Positions 1-8,926 are shown, numbered from the stretch's first letter. The stretch: DNA of 64,000 bases from Azoarcus sp. DD4 (GCF_006496635.1 NZ_CP022958.1:5270001-5334000); one strand, 5' to 3'. Numbers and translations are program-made. The notes: a model not told the origin generated them from the sequence alone.

Positions 1-264
1 CCCTACCCCAACATCGGCAAGTCGTCGGACACCACCGCCGGCACCACCACCGTCAAGGCCGACGGCAGCATGGTGATGGTGAAGGGCGCCAAGTACATGA
101 TGAGCGCGGGCGACGAGCCGGGCACCGCAGGTGGCGTGATCTCCGGCACCTTCAAGCAGGAGTGCGAGTTCCTGATGTACTCCTTCGACGTCATGCTGGA
201 CGGCAAGAACGTCTGCCGCATGGGCGACCCGCTGTGGCACAACAAGAAGAACATCTGCGGGTGA
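1..264 (+). CDS. PAAR-like DUF4150 domain protein, 3' end only
   Basis: The reading frame is open from the first base, so the start lies outside the window; 87 C-terminal residues are visible. They match the DUF4150 (PAAR-like) pattern: PYPNIGKSSDT near the visible start, a GDEPGTAGGVISG stretch, then NVCRMGDPLWHNKKN near the end. PAAR-like proteins cap the VgrG spike of a type VI secretion system and link effectors to it. Because the protein ends just after the DUF4150 core, the visible part carries no C-terminal toxin; any fused domain would be N-terminal. The next gene starts 4 bases after the stop, so the genes are probably co-transcribed with the T6SS accessory genes that follow. Confidence 0.85.
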   Translation, partial: PYPNIGKSSDTTAGTTTVKADGSMVMVKGAKYMMSAGDEPGTAGGVISGTFKQECEFLMYSFDVMLDGKNVCRMGDPLWHNKKNICG

Positions 265-268
265 CACG

Positions 269-604
269 ATGACTCAGCTGGGCGAACTGGTTGCAATCGG
301 CCTGATCAAGGAACTCGACAACGGCGTGTGGCTGCCGGGCAAGCTCCCGGTGGACGGCAACGGTCTCAACCTGTGGGGCTCGGCATCGACCAGCCTGCCC
401 GACAAGGACGACGTCGGCCGCAAGAAGGTGGTACGCGGCAGGGGCAGCGACCGGTGGTCCTACACACCGCTGTCCGGCCCGCGCGCCGGCAATCCCGGCG
501 CCAACGCCGGCGGCTCGGTGATGACAGCCACGCTCGGCACCACGCTCATGGCCGCCAACATCGACACCTTGCGCTTCGTCCCCGCCGACGAATGGACATT
601 CTGA
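269..604 (+). CDS. hypothetical protein in T6SS accessory block
   Basis: This 111-residue protein is not recognised. It has no signal peptide, membrane segment or obvious catalytic motif, and its middle is rich in Gly, Arg, Ser and Pro. It begins 4 bases after the stop of the PAAR-like gene and is followed 22 bases later by the DUF6484 gene, so it belongs to the same transcript. Its position between a spike-tip gene and a spike-like accessory gene suggests a payload, adaptor or immunity role, but that is inference from context only. Confidence 0.6.
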   Translation: MTQLGELVAIGLIKELDNGVWLPGKLPVDGNGLNLWGSASTSLPDKDDVGRKKVVRGRGSDRWSYTPLSGPRAGNPGANAGGSVMTATLGTTLMAANIDTLRFVPADEWTF

Positions 605-626
605 TCACGCCCCCGGGAGACCCGCG

Positions 627-1061
627 ATGAGCACGCACCGAGTTGCCCTGCTGGCCGACAACCAGCCCACCGCCGGCGCCGACCCGGCCGCCGGCCCCGT
701 GCGCGGGCAACTGCTCGCCATCGAAAGCGACGGCTGGCTGCTGGTCGCGGTCGCCGGCCGCGACCCCTGGCGCTGCCTGTGCCTGGAAGGCAAGCCGCTC
801 GACGTCGGCGACAGCGTGCTGGTGCTGCCGCCGGGCGGCGCCGGGCCGGGCGTGGTGCTCGGCCGCATCGGCCCCTATCGCGACGCGCAACCGCAGGCGC
901 GCCTGACGCTGGAAGCCACCGAGGTGCTGACACTCAAGTGCGGCGATGTCTCCATCGACCTGCGCGCCGCCGACGGCAAACTGATGCTGCGCGGCGACGA
1001 CGTGCTGCTGCGCGCCAGGGGCACCCAGCGTATCCGCGCCGGCAACGTCGCCATCAACTGA
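627..1061 (+). CDS. DUF6484 domain protein
   Basis: This 144-residue protein matches my recollection of the DUF6484 family: an N-terminal small beta-barrel-like part with VLGRIGPY (about residues 79-86), followed by LTLEATEVLTLKCGD and a glycine/charged beta-repeat tail. The tail (LMLRGDDVLLRARGTQRI) resembles the beta-helical repeats of VgrG needles. Members are found in T6SS loci next to PAAR, TIGR02270 and FHA genes; biochemical function is unknown. A GGGAGA ribosome site lies about 9 bases upstream of the ATG. The next gene starts 5 bases after the stop, consistent with one operon. Confidence 0.75.
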   Translation: MSTHRVALLADNQPTAGADPAAGPVRGQLLAIESDGWLLVAVAGRDPWRCLCLEGKPLDVGDSVLVLPPGGAGPGVVLGRIGPYRDAQPQARLTLEATEVLTLKCGDVSIDLRAADGKLMLRGDDVLLRARGTQRIRAGNVAIN

Positions 1062-1066
1062 CGCCC

Positions 1067-2278
1067 ATGGTCGCAATCGCTCCACTGCACCGCCACCGGC
1101 ACTTCATGCCGGAACTCGCGCTCACCCACGCCGAAGAACTCGCCTACCTGTGGAGCCGACGCCGTGCCGCGGTGCATTCCGAGACGCTGACGCTGCGCGA
1201 CCTCCAGCACCTGCACGAACGCATCGACGCCCACCTGCAGGGCATGCTGGTCGCCGGCCGCGAACTGCCGGCGCTGCTCGGCGAGTGGCTCGCATCCGAC
1301 GACCGCGACGAGGTCTTCGCCATCGCCTGCGCCCTGCTGCGCGGCGGCGAACCGGCACAGGCCGCCATGGTGGTCGACAGCTTCCGCAGCGCCACCGGCA
1401 GCCGGCTCGACGGCCTGCGCGACGCGCTCGGTGCGGCCCCCCAGACCCACACCGAAGCCGCCCTGCGCAGCGCCCTGACCGGTGACGATCCGGCGCGTGC
1501 GGCCGCCGCGGCCGCCGCGCTCGCGACCCAGCGCCGTCTCGCCGCCGACGACGCCGCGCTGGCCCGGCTGCTGCAGGCCGAAGCACCGGCCGTCGCCGGC
1601 CTCGCCTGGCGCGCACTGACACTGATCGACTCCGCCACCAGCTCGCCGCCACCCTATCGCGAAGCCCTGCGCCGACCGCAGGCCGAGCTGCGCGGCGCCG
1701 TCCTCGCCGCCGCCAGCTGGCGCGGCGAAGCCTGGGTCGCGCAGGCGGCACGCCAGCTGGCCGAAGCCGGCGATCCGGTCGGGCTCGATTTCTGGGCGGC
1801 GGTCGGCGACACCGCTGCGACAGCGCCCTGGACCGCGCTGCTGGCCGCCCAGACCGCGCCGCGCCGCTGCGCCCTGCTCGGCCGCGCCGGCCATCCGGAC
1901 GGGATAGAGCCGCTGATCACAATGATGGCCGCCGCCGAACCGCTCACCGCCGCCGCGGCCGGCACCGCCTTCAGCCGCCTCACCGGGCTGGAGGTCGACG
2001 CGCAACGCCAGACGCTGCCGATCAGCGCCGACGCCGACGATTTCGAACGCGAGTTCGCCGACGACGTCTGGCTGCCCGATGCCGAACGCGCCCGCCAGCT
2101 GTGGAGCCGGCACCGCGAACAGTGGTCGGCCGGACGCCGCTGGTGCCGGGGCCATGAAGTGTCGGCCACGCTGTCCTCGGCCGCACAGGCCACCATGGAT
2201 CTGGCCGCGCGCTGGGATTTCGGCATGCGCGCCGCCCTCGCCGGCGCACGCCTGATGGCCCCGCCGCCGGTCATCTGA
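1067..2278 (+). CDS. TIGR02270 family protein (T6SS-associated)
   Basis: The 403-residue protein resembles TIGR02270 proteins, which are seen next to T6SS genes and have a HEAT-like, Ala/Leu-rich helical make-up. Visible features are long runs of alternating Ala, Arg and Leu helices, ALLGRAGHPDGIEPLI in the middle, and a conserved-looking C-terminal part with FSRLTGLEVD and WSAGRRW. No signal peptide or membrane segment is present. The ATG at 1067 was chosen because it starts 5 bases after the preceding stop; a later ATG at 1106 is possible. Function is unknown; a scaffold or effector-handling role in the cytoplasm is a guess from the fold type and neighbours. Confidence 0.75.
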   Translation: MVAIAPLHRHRHFMPELALTHAEELAYLWSRRRAAVHSETLTLRDLQHLHERIDAHLQGMLVAGRELPALLGEWLASDDRDEVFAIACALLRGGEPAQAAMVVDSFRSATGSRLDGLRDALGAAPQTHTEAALRSALTGDDPARAAAAAAALATQRRLAADDAALARLLQAEAPAVAGLAWRALTLIDSATSSPPPYREALRRPQAELRGAVLAAASWRGEAWVAQAARQLAEAGDPVGLDFWAAVGDTAATAPWTALLAAQTAPRRCALLGRAGHPDGIEPLITMMAAAEPLTAAAAGTAFSRLTGLEVDAQRQTLPISADADDFEREFADDVWLPDAERARQLWSRHREQWSAGRRWCRGHEVSATLSSAAQATMDLAARWDFGMRAALAGARLMAPPPVI

Positions 2279-2282
2279 ACGA

Positions 2283-4082
2283 ATGGAGAAAGCAGTGTTA
2301 CGCATCAGTGTGATCCAGGTGAACGGCTTTCCGCCGGCCAGCCCCCTCGCCCAAGATTTCGACGAGCGCGGCGGCACCATAGGCCGCGACGACAGCAACG
2401 CACTGACCCTGCCCGACCCCGGCCGCCACATTTCGCGGATGCAGGCGCAGGTGCAATACGACGGTACCCGCTACGTACTCGTCGACCATGGCGGCAATCC
2501 CACCCAGCTCAACGGCCGGCCGCTCGGCAAGGGTGCCAGCGCCACCCTGCGCGACGGCGACGAGATCGGCATTGCCGACTACACCCTGCGCGTGGAAGTG
2601 CTGCGCGAAACCTCGCGCTTCGGCAACGAAACCCATCCCAACCTCCCGCCGCAGGGCGATCCGCTCGGCCTCGGCCTGGAACTCGACCTGTCGCTGCCAG
2701 CCGGCGCACCGCCCGCCGAGTTCGGCACGCCTCCCGCCCCGGCACCCTTCAGCCCCGCGCCGGCAGCACGCGACGACGACCCCTTCGCCGTCTTTGTGCC
2801 GGCCGCGCCGGTGACGGCGCCGACACCGGCACCCGCGACGCCGCCTGCCGCGGCGCATGACGACCCCTTCGCCGCCTTCGCGCCGCCACCGCCTGCCCGC
2901 CCTGCTCCCCGGGCGCCGGACAACAATCCGGCCGATCCGCTTGGCATCGGCGGCCTCGCCCAGCCAGCCGAGGCCAGCTCGCTCGACGCGCTGTTCGGTC
3001 TCGATCAGGCCGGCGCCGGACACGACCCCTTTGCCGGTTCGCCGCTGGCCGACCCGGCCCATGCCCCGGCACCGATCGCCGGCGGCAGCGAAGATCCGCT
3101 CGCCCTACTCGGCGGCGTGGCACCCGCCCCCGGCCAGGATGCGGTGCGCAACGACTCGCCCTTGCTGCGCGACGCCTTCACGCCACCGCGCCTGATCGAC
3201 GATGGCCCGCCGACGACGGTGAATCCGGCCGCCGCACCGCTGCCGCCGAAGACGCCCGCGGCACCGCAGGGCGGCGTCGTGTCGTGGGCAACACCCGCAG
3301 CGCCGGTGCAGTCGGCGCCGGCCCCCAGCCCAGCCGCGCCCGAAGTACGCGAGGCGCTGACCCAGCTTGTGCCGCCCCCGGCACCACGCGCCAGCGTCAG
3401 CATCAATCCACCGGCGGCCGCGGCGACGCCAACGCCCCCGCCTGCACCATCGCCGACCCCACCCGCCTACGCGCCGTCGGCCGACGGCGACGCGCTGCTC
3501 GCCGCCTTCGCCCGCGGCATCGGCCTGCCCCGGCTCAGCCCGGCCGGCGGACTGACGCCGGAACTGATGGAGCACATCGGCCGCATGCTGCGCGAGGCAG
3601 TGCAGGGCACGGTGGAGCTGCTGATCGCGCGCGCCGCCACCAAGCGCGAGGTGCGTGCCGACGTCACCATGATCGTCAGCAAGAACAACAATCCGCTGAA
3701 GTTCTCCCCCGACGTCGATTTCGCCCTGATGCAGCTGCTGCTGCCGCAGGGCAGCGGCTTCATGCAGCCGGACGAGGCCATGCGCGATGCCTACGACGAC
3801 CTGCGCGCGCACCAGATCGGCTTCATCGCCGGCATGCGCGCCGCACTCGCCAGCGTGCTCGGCCGCTTCACCCCGGCCGAACTCGAAGCCCGCCTCACCA
3901 GCAAGAGCCTGCTCGACAGCGTGCTGCCGGCCAACCGCAAGGCCAAGCTGTGGGATCTCTACGAGCAGCGCTACAGCGACATCTCGCGCGAGGCGGAGGA
4001 CGACTTCCACTCCCTGTTCGGCCGCGAGTTCCTCAAGGCCTACGAGGCCCAGATCGACCAACTGCAGCGCGACCGCGGCTGA
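2283..4082 (+). CDS. tagH: T6SS FHA-domain protein TagH
   Basis: This 599-residue protein has an N-terminal FHA domain (about residues 25-105) with the phosphothreonine-binding signature: GR at 34-35, RHISR at 48-52 and QLNG at 75-78. A long Pro/Ala-rich linker (about 110-395) follows, then a helical C-terminal domain typical of TagH/Fha (with DVDFALMQLLLPQGSGF and ADVTMIVSKNNNP). In T6SS post-translational control, the kinase PpkA phosphorylates the FHA protein, which promotes assembly, and PppA reverses it. Here pppA is the next gene and a PpkA-like kinase lies 3-5 kb away. It starts 4 bases after the preceding stop. Confidence 0.92.
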   Translation: MEKAVLRISVIQVNGFPPASPLAQDFDERGGTIGRDDSNALTLPDPGRHISRMQAQVQYDGTRYVLVDHGGNPTQLNGRPLGKGASATLRDGDEIGIADYTLRVEVLRETSRFGNETHPNLPPQGDPLGLGLELDLSLPAGAPPAEFGTPPAPAPFSPAPAARDDDPFAVFVPAAPVTAPTPAPATPPAAAHDDPFAAFAPPPPARPAPRAPDNNPADPLGIGGLAQPAEASSLDALFGLDQAGAGHDPFAGSPLADPAHAPAPIAGGSEDPLALLGGVAPAPGQDAVRNDSPLLRDAFTPPRLIDDGPPTTVNPAAAPLPPKTPAAPQGGVVSWATPAAPVQSAPAPSPAAPEVREALTQLVPPPAPRASVSINPPAAAATPTPPPAPSPTPPAYAPSADGDALLAAFARGIGLPRLSPAGGLTPELMEHIGRMLREAVQGTVELLIARAATKREVRADVTMIVSKNNNPLKFSPDVDFALMQLLLPQGSGFMQPDEAMRDAYDDLRAHQIGFIAGMRAALASVLGRFTPAELEARLTSKSLLDSVLPANRKAKLWDLYEQRYSDISREAEDDFHSLFGREFLKAYEAQIDQLQRDRG

Positions 4083-4117
4083 TCGGCCGCCCCCAGCGAG
4101 CCCACAACGAGAACACC

Positions 4118-4888
4118 ATGCTCGACCTCCACACCGCCTACATTTCCCGCATCGGCCGCCGCAAGCGCAATGAGGACGCCTGCGGCTACTGGACTTCCGA
4201 GGAGGGCTGCTGCTGGGTCGTCTCGGACGGCGCCGGCGGCCACGGCAGCGGCGACCGTGCCGCCCAGATCGTGGTCAGCACCGTGCTGGAGCGCTTCTCC
4301 AGCCATCCCGCGGTCGGCGAGACCGAAGCCGTCGCCCTGCTCGAGACCGCCCAGGCCGCGGTCATGGCCGAGAAGAACGCCAACCCGGAAGGCGACAACA
4401 TGCACGCCACCGCCGCCGTGCTGCTGATCGACGCCACGCGCGGCGAAGCGGTGTGGTCGCACGTGGGCGACACCCGCATCTACCTCTTCCGCAACCGCGA
4501 GCTGGTGCACCAGACGCGCGATCACAGCCTGGTGCAGAGCATGATCGACGCCGGCTACGGCAGCGTGGACATGATCCGCAGCCATCCGCAGCGCAGCCTG
4601 CTGACCTCGGCCATCGGCAATGCCGACGACCTCGCCCTCAGCGTTTCGGGCGCGCCGGTCGCGATCGGCCCGGGCGACGCCTTCCTGATCTGCAGCGACG
4701 GCTGGTGGGAGTACGTGGACGAGCCGCGCATGGCCGCCGAGCTCGGCACCGCGAGCTCGTGCTCCGACTGGCTGGAGCGGATGGCCGCGATAGTCGAAGC
4801 GCATGACAATCAACACAGCGACAACTACACTGCGATCGCGGTGCAGGTGCACAAGGCGGAACACGAAGTCACCGTATTGCTGCCCTGA
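4118..4888 (+). CDS. pppA: PP2C-family protein phosphatase PppA
   Basis: A 256-residue Stp1/PP2C-type Ser/Thr phosphatase. Metal-binding motifs are in order: RKRNEDA near residue 15, SDGAGGHGSGD near 40, SHVGDTR near 115, SDGWWEYV near 195 and HSDNYTAI near the C-terminus. It would dephosphorylate the T6SS FHA protein and the partner kinase, counteracting activation. The visible Asp residues expected for the two-metal centre are present, although the usual Gly-Met-Gly-Gly-His is Gly-Ala-Gly-Gly-His. The ATG at 4118 is 35 bases after tagH; the open frame upstream of it is non-coding overlap with tagH. There is no membrane segment, so it acts in the cytoplasm. Confidence 0.92.
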   Translation: MLDLHTAYISRIGRRKRNEDACGYWTSEEGCCWVVSDGAGGHGSGDRAAQIVVSTVLERFSSHPAVGETEAVALLETAQAAVMAEKNANPEGDNMHATAAVLLIDATRGEAVWSHVGDTRIYLFRNRELVHQTRDHSLVQSMIDAGYGSVDMIRSHPQRSLLTSAIGNADDLALSVSGAPVAIGPGDAFLICSDGWWEYVDEPRMAAELGTASSCSDWLERMAAIVEAHDNQHSDNYTAIAVQVHKAEHEVTVLLP

Positions 4889-4918
4889 ATCACCCTTGAG
4901 CACGACAGGACAAACACC

Positions 4919-5572
4919 ATGAATACCCGGATTGCATTGCTTCCCCTGTGCGCAGCACTGATGCTGAACGGCTGCGCCACCCTGGACGACAAGACCCAGA
5001 GCGCCGGCATCGGCGCCGCGATCGGCTGCGCCGCCGGCGCCGCGCTGGCGTCCCTCACCAACAACGATGCCGGCAGTGGCTGCGCCGCCGGCGCGCTGGT
5101 GGGCGGCATCGTCGGCTACATGAAGGCGCGCAACGCCGAAATCGAGGAGGCCAAGCGCGCCACCGAAGCCACCACCATGGTCAAGGGCGCCACGGTGTCG
5201 CCGGTCGAGACCCAGCAGGTGAAGGTGGTCGACACCAAGGCCAACAAGACCGACACGGTGGCCGCGTTCAAGTCGGTTTCGGTCGATATCCCCCTCAGTC
5301 AGGTCGACACGCCGGAAGGGCGCGAGGCGGTGCGCAAGCTGGAGGAATACGCCCGCAAGACGGCCAGCGAGCGCGGCGAGACCATAGACATGACGGTGGC
5401 CACCGCGCCCGGCAAGGGCGACGCCAGCGCCGCCAAGGTGACGCTGATGGAAACCATGGAAAGCTCCGGCAAGGGCAAGGTGCGCCACAGCCGCGTGGCC
5501 GATCCGCGTGTGCCGGCCAACGTCCAGCGCATCACCATCGAAGCCAAGAACCAGAGCCGCGTCGAAGTCTGA
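4919..5572 (+). CDS. glycine-zipper lipoprotein
   Basis: A 217-residue predicted lipoprotein. The signal peptide ends in a lipobox LNGC (Cys about residue 19). Immediately after comes a Gly/Ala-rich glycine-zipper segment (GIGAAIGCAAGAAL, then GALVGGIVGYM) of the kind that inserts into or packs against membranes. The C-terminal half is hydrophilic and charged, with a region resembling periplasmic OmpA-like or alpha/beta domains but lacking the peptidoglycan-binding motif. It lies 30 bases downstream of pppA and ends at an intrinsic terminator, so it closes the FHA/phosphatase transcript. It could help anchor or sense the T6SS at the outer membrane; this is inference. Confidence 0.8.
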   Translation: MNTRIALLPLCAALMLNGCATLDDKTQSAGIGAAIGCAAGAALASLTNNDAGSGCAAGALVGGIVGYMKARNAEIEEAKRATEATTMVKGATVSPVETQQVKVVDTKANKTDTVAAFKSVSVDIPLSQVDTPEGREAVRKLEEYARKTASERGETIDMTVATAPGKGDASAAKVTLMETMESSGKGKVRHSRVADPRVPANVQRITIEAKNQSRVEV

Positions 5573-5592
5573 CCGGTTCCGCCCCCCAAACC

Positions 5593-5622
5593 GCCCGGTC
5601 CCCCGCAGACCGGGCTTTTTTT
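5593..5622 (+). terminator. intrinsic terminator after lipoprotein gene
   Basis: A perfect 8-bp stem (gcccggtc at 5593-5600, gaccgggc at 5608-5615) with a 7-base loop is followed directly by seven T residues. It lies 20 bases after the lipoprotein stop and before the next gene, and would end the operon that begins with the PAAR-like gene. Confidence 0.9.
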
Positions 5623-5643
5623 CGCCAGCCACGAAGGCCCGCC

Positions 5644-6876
5644 ATGACACCTCCGACCCGCCTGCTCGTCGCCTCCGCCCTGGCCGCCGCGGCCATTCTG
5701 CCCGCCGCCGGCCACGCCGCCTGCTCGGACAAGAACTTCGGCCTGTCCCTGAATGTGATTTCCACCAGTGGCACCGATACCGGCCAGCGCTGCGAAGACA
5801 CGGCCGAGGATTTCTTCGACCTGCTCAACGACGCCACCTTCCAGCAACTGGTGCCGAGCTACACGGACATCGCCTTCGCCGAGGCGAATATCGACTTCAA
5901 CGGCGTCCCGGTCACGCTGCAGTTCGATTTCGAGAGTACCGTGCTGAACTTCAGCATTCCGGCACTGGGCATCAGCGAGGCCTTTGCCGGCACCACCCGC
6001 GACGAGTCGGCCGACCTGCTGGTGGAGTACCTGAAGAAGAGCGGAGTCATGTCGGAGATCATCAAGTACCAGGCCGAGCATTCCGCCACCAGTCCGATCG
6101 CCGGCCCCGGCGGCCTGATCCCGAGCGCGGCGGCGGCCGACTTCGACGCGGCGATGTCCGACACCCTGCGCGAAATCGGCGGCAGCAACGCCGACAGCCC
6201 GACCTTCTCGATCGGGGCCTCCTACGGCAGCATGACGGTGGACGGCCGGGACGGCGAGGTGACCAACCTGCCGTTCTCGCGGGTGTGGCGATCCGATTCG
6301 ACGCCGGGCCAGATGTTCACGCTGTCCGGATCGCTCACACTGGTGAAGATAGGCGGCGCAGAGGCCTATCACGGCGGGGTCGGCGCGGCCTTCCGCATGC
6401 CGGTCACCAGCCGCTGGGCCCTGACCCCCAGCCTGCGCTACGCGGTGACGGGTTCGGCCGACCTCGCCTCGGTCGCCGGCATGTATTCGGTAGGCGTATC
6501 CAGCACCTATCACATCCCGCTCGACGGCCTCGATCTGGTGATCGGCAACATGGCCGGCTACTACAAGACCACCAAGCTCTCGGTCGGCGATTACTCCTTC
6601 GACCCCAAGATCAAGACCTGGTCGCTGCGCAACGGCGTGATGCTGGCGCAGCCGGTCAAGCTCATGGGCCTGCCGCTATCCCTGGAGTACTCGCTGGTCG
6701 ATACGCGCTACACCGGCGGCACCGAGTTCTTCGTCGACAACACCCAGGAGATCGGCATCTCGATCGGCACCAACCGCGGCGGCGACGTGGCCAAGAGCTA
6801 CGCCCGCTTCGGCCTGCGCTACCTGCACGGGCGCGAAACCAACAGCATCACCCTGTCCGGCAGCTACTGGTTCTGA
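5644..6876 (+). CDS. predicted outer-membrane beta-barrel protein, unknown family
   Basis: A 410-residue exported protein with a clear signal peptide (about residues 1-26, ending GHAAC). The first half is a soluble, acidic domain; the second half has alternating hydrophobic/polar strands rich in Gly, Tyr and Ser and ends in aromatic Phe (SGSYWF), the usual C-terminal signature of an outer-membrane barrel. I do not recognise the family. It follows a terminator, so it has its own promoter or reads through at low level, and it faces the kinase gene tail to tail with 43 bases between. Its place inside a T6SS island is unusual, and its role there is unknown. Confidence 0.75.
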   Translation: MTPPTRLLVASALAAAAILPAAGHAACSDKNFGLSLNVISTSGTDTGQRCEDTAEDFFDLLNDATFQQLVPSYTDIAFAEANIDFNGVPVTLQFDFESTVLNFSIPALGISEAFAGTTRDESADLLVEYLKKSGVMSEIIKYQAEHSATSPIAGPGGLIPSAAAADFDAAMSDTLREIGGSNADSPTFSIGASYGSMTVDGRDGEVTNLPFSRVWRSDSTPGQMFTLSGSLTLVKIGGAEAYHGGVGAAFRMPVTSRWALTPSLRYAVTGSADLASVAGMYSVGVSSTYHIPLDGLDLVIGNMAGYYKTTKLSVGDYSFDPKIKTWSLRNGVMLAQPVKLMGLPLSLEYSLVDTRYTGGTEFFVDNTQEIGISIGTNRGGDVAKSYARFGLRYLHGRETNSITLSGSYWF

Positions 6877-6919
6877 CGCCCGGACGCGGCGGCCGGCCCC
6901 GGCTGCCGCAGCGACCACC

Positions 6920-8926
6920 TCAGTTGGCAGGCTGCCCCTGCAGCAGGCGGTCCAGGTCCTTGTTGAGCTGCTGCATGTATTCGCGCTCTGCCTTGAGCGT
7001 GTCGCTGTCCTTGGGCGCGGGCTTGGCCGCAGGCGCCGAGGGGCGCTGCGGCACCGGTTCGGCGCGACCGGCATCGGCCGCCTGGGCAGGCGCCGGTGCA
7101 CGGGGCGCCGGTTTGGCGACTTCGGGCTTGGGTGCGGGCGGCAGCAACTCGCGGATGGTTGCGAGCTTGGCGCCGTAGCGACCGGAGCAGGGCTCCCCTG
7201 CCACGCAACGCGGCGTGCCGAGCAAGGCGCCGATATCACCGCCACCCGCCAGCACTGCCTCGAACTCCGCCCGGCTGGACGACAGCAGGTCGCCGTCGCG
7301 CTTGAGCGCGGCACGGTCGAAATCCCGCAACTGCTCCGACACTACCGCCAGCACCCGCCATTCGCCCGCCGGCTCCTGTGCCGGAAAGACCCACGGCATG
7401 CGCAGATGCGGCCGCGGCACATGGAAGGTGCTGCCCACGCCCAGCGTGCTGTCGGCGTCGGCATCGTTGGGGAAGAGGCGATACACCATGTCGTCGCCGC
7501 TGTCCCACAGGAACAGATAGAGATGGCCGGCGATCTTGCTGTCGAGCGAGAGCTTGAGCTGATCCTGGCCGACAGTGACGGTGGCGGGCGCCTCCAGGCG
7601 CGGCGTCATACCGGGGTCGGCATGGGCCAGCACCGCCTGGAAGGTTTCCGCCAGCGTCGGCGCGGCCGGCCGCGGCAGCGTCGGCGCGGTCGCCTGCACG
7701 GGCGGCGGTGGGGACGGGGCCGCCGCCACCGGCGCCTGGGGCGCGACTACCGGCGTCGGCTCCGGTGCCGGCGCACTGCCGCGCAGCAGCCAGTAAGCGC
7801 CGCCGACGGTTGCCGCCAGGGCCACCGCGGCACCGCCGATCACCAGATTGCGGGTACCGCTGCCGGGTTTGCCGACCGCCGGTGAAGCGGCGGCGGCCGG
7901 ACGCGCGGTGCCGGCGACGACGGTCGACGCCGCCGCGGTGGTCGCGCCGGGCGGTGCGAACAGGGGCGAATCCAGGCCCCAGCCCAGCGCCTCCCGCATC
8001 TCCGCCATGCTCTGCGGCCTATCCTCCGCCTTGACCGCGAGACAACGATCGACGCCGCGCAGGAAGCGGTCGCTGTAGCGGCCTGCGGCCAGGGTGGCGA
8101 GCGGCTGGTAGCTGTCCTGCATCATGCGGCCGACCGAGGGCGGCGGCGTCTTGCCGGTGATCATGAAGTAGATCACCGCTGCCAGCGCATAGACGTCGGT
8201 CCACGGCCCCTGCTGCATACCGGGCATCTCTGCGTACTGCTCGATCGGCGCGTAGCCCGGCTTGAGGATGACCGTGAGCGCCTGGGTCATGTCGCCGATC
8301 ACCCGCCGCGCCGCGCCGAAGTCGAGCAGCACCGGGCGGTCGTCGCGCAGCAGCATGATGTTGTCGGGGGCAACGTCGCGATGGAAGCAGCTTTCGCGGT
8401 GGATCAGTTCGAGCGCGTCGATCACCGGCGCCAGGATCTTGCGTATCCAGCTCTCGTCGGGCACCTCGCCGCGCGCCTTGAGCGCATCGCGCAGGGTGCG
8501 GCCGTCGTAGTAGGGCATGGCCATGTAGGCGGTGCCGTTGGCCTCCCAGAAGCGGTAGACCTTGACCAGCGCGGGGTGGTCGAACTGGGCGAGCAGGCGG
8601 GCCTCGTTCACGAAGCTGCGGCGGCCGATCTCGAAGGTCTCGCGGTGACGCTCGGAGCGCACCGACACGGTGGCGCTGGCGGTGCGCGCCGCCAGCGAGG
8701 CCGGCATGTATTCCTTGAGCGCGACCTTGCGTTCCAGCGAGTGGTCCTGGGCGAGGTAGACGATGCCGAAACCGCCCTCGCCCACCAGACCGATGATCTC
8801 GAATTCGCCCAGGCGCGCGCCCACCGGCAGCGCGTTATGCGGGTTTTCCTGGGCCTGGGGCGCCGCTGCGGCGGCACTCGCGCCGCCCAGCACCACCGTC
8901 TTGTCATCGTCTTTCGTGTCGGACAC
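6920..8926 (-). CDS. ppkA: PpkA-like T6SS Ser/Thr kinase with DUF4384
   Basis: This 668-residue protein has a kinase domain (about residues 40-310) with the glycine loop GEGGFG (49-54), ATP lysine K71, HRDVAPDN (182-189) and DFG (202-204). The lysine usually found two residues after the catalytic Asp is Ala, a variant I recall in this subfamily (HRDxSP/HRDxAP). A Pro/Ala linker, one membrane helix (about 352-372) and a DUF4384 periplasmic domain (about 430-560) follow, then a charged tail. PpkA phosphorylates the T6SS FHA protein; DUF4384 may sense envelope signals. The start codon is GTG, 24 bases after tagF, in the tssJKLM-tagF operon direction. Confidence 0.85.
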   Translation of the reverse strand: MSDTKDDDKTVVLGGASAAAAAPQAQENPHNALPVGARLGEFEIIGLVGEGGFGIVYLAQDHSLERKVALKEYMPASLAARTASATVSVRSERHRETFEIGRRSFVNEARLLAQFDHPALVKVYRFWEANGTAYMAMPYYDGRTLRDALKARGEVPDESWIRKILAPVIDALELIHRESCFHRDVAPDNIMLLRDDRPVLLDFGAARRVIGDMTQALTVILKPGYAPIEQYAEMPGMQQGPWTDVYALAAVIYFMITGKTPPPSVGRMMQDSYQPLATLAAGRYSDRFLRGVDRCLAVKAEDRPQSMAEMREALGWGLDSPLFAPPGATTAAASTVVAGTARPAAAASPAVGKPGSGTRNLVIGGAAVALAATVGGAYWLLRGSAPAPEPTPVVAPQAPVAAAPSPPPPVQATAPTLPRPAAPTLAETFQAVLAHADPGMTPRLEAPATVTVGQDQLKLSLDSKIAGHLYLFLWDSGDDMVYRLFPNDADADSTLGVGSTFHVPRPHLRMPWVFPAQEPAGEWRVLAVVSEQLRDFDRAALKRDGDLLSSSRAEFEAVLAGGGDIGALLGTPRCVAGEPCSGRYGAKLATIRELLPPAPKPEVAKPAPRAPAPAQAADAGRAEPVPQRPSAPAAKPAPKDSDTLKAEREYMQQLNKDLDRLLQGQPAN

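Noticed and set aside
875..2431. Long open frame on the minus strand opposite the TIGR02270 gene
   Set aside because: Gly/Arg-rich composition, no recognisable motif, and fully overlapped by supported genes; typical of high-GC antisense frames.
6920..8926. Pseudokinase interpretation because of HRDVAPDN
   Set aside because: The catalytic Asp, ATP Lys, Asn and DFG are all present; loss of the Lys in the catalytic loop is, as I recall, usual in this subfamily.
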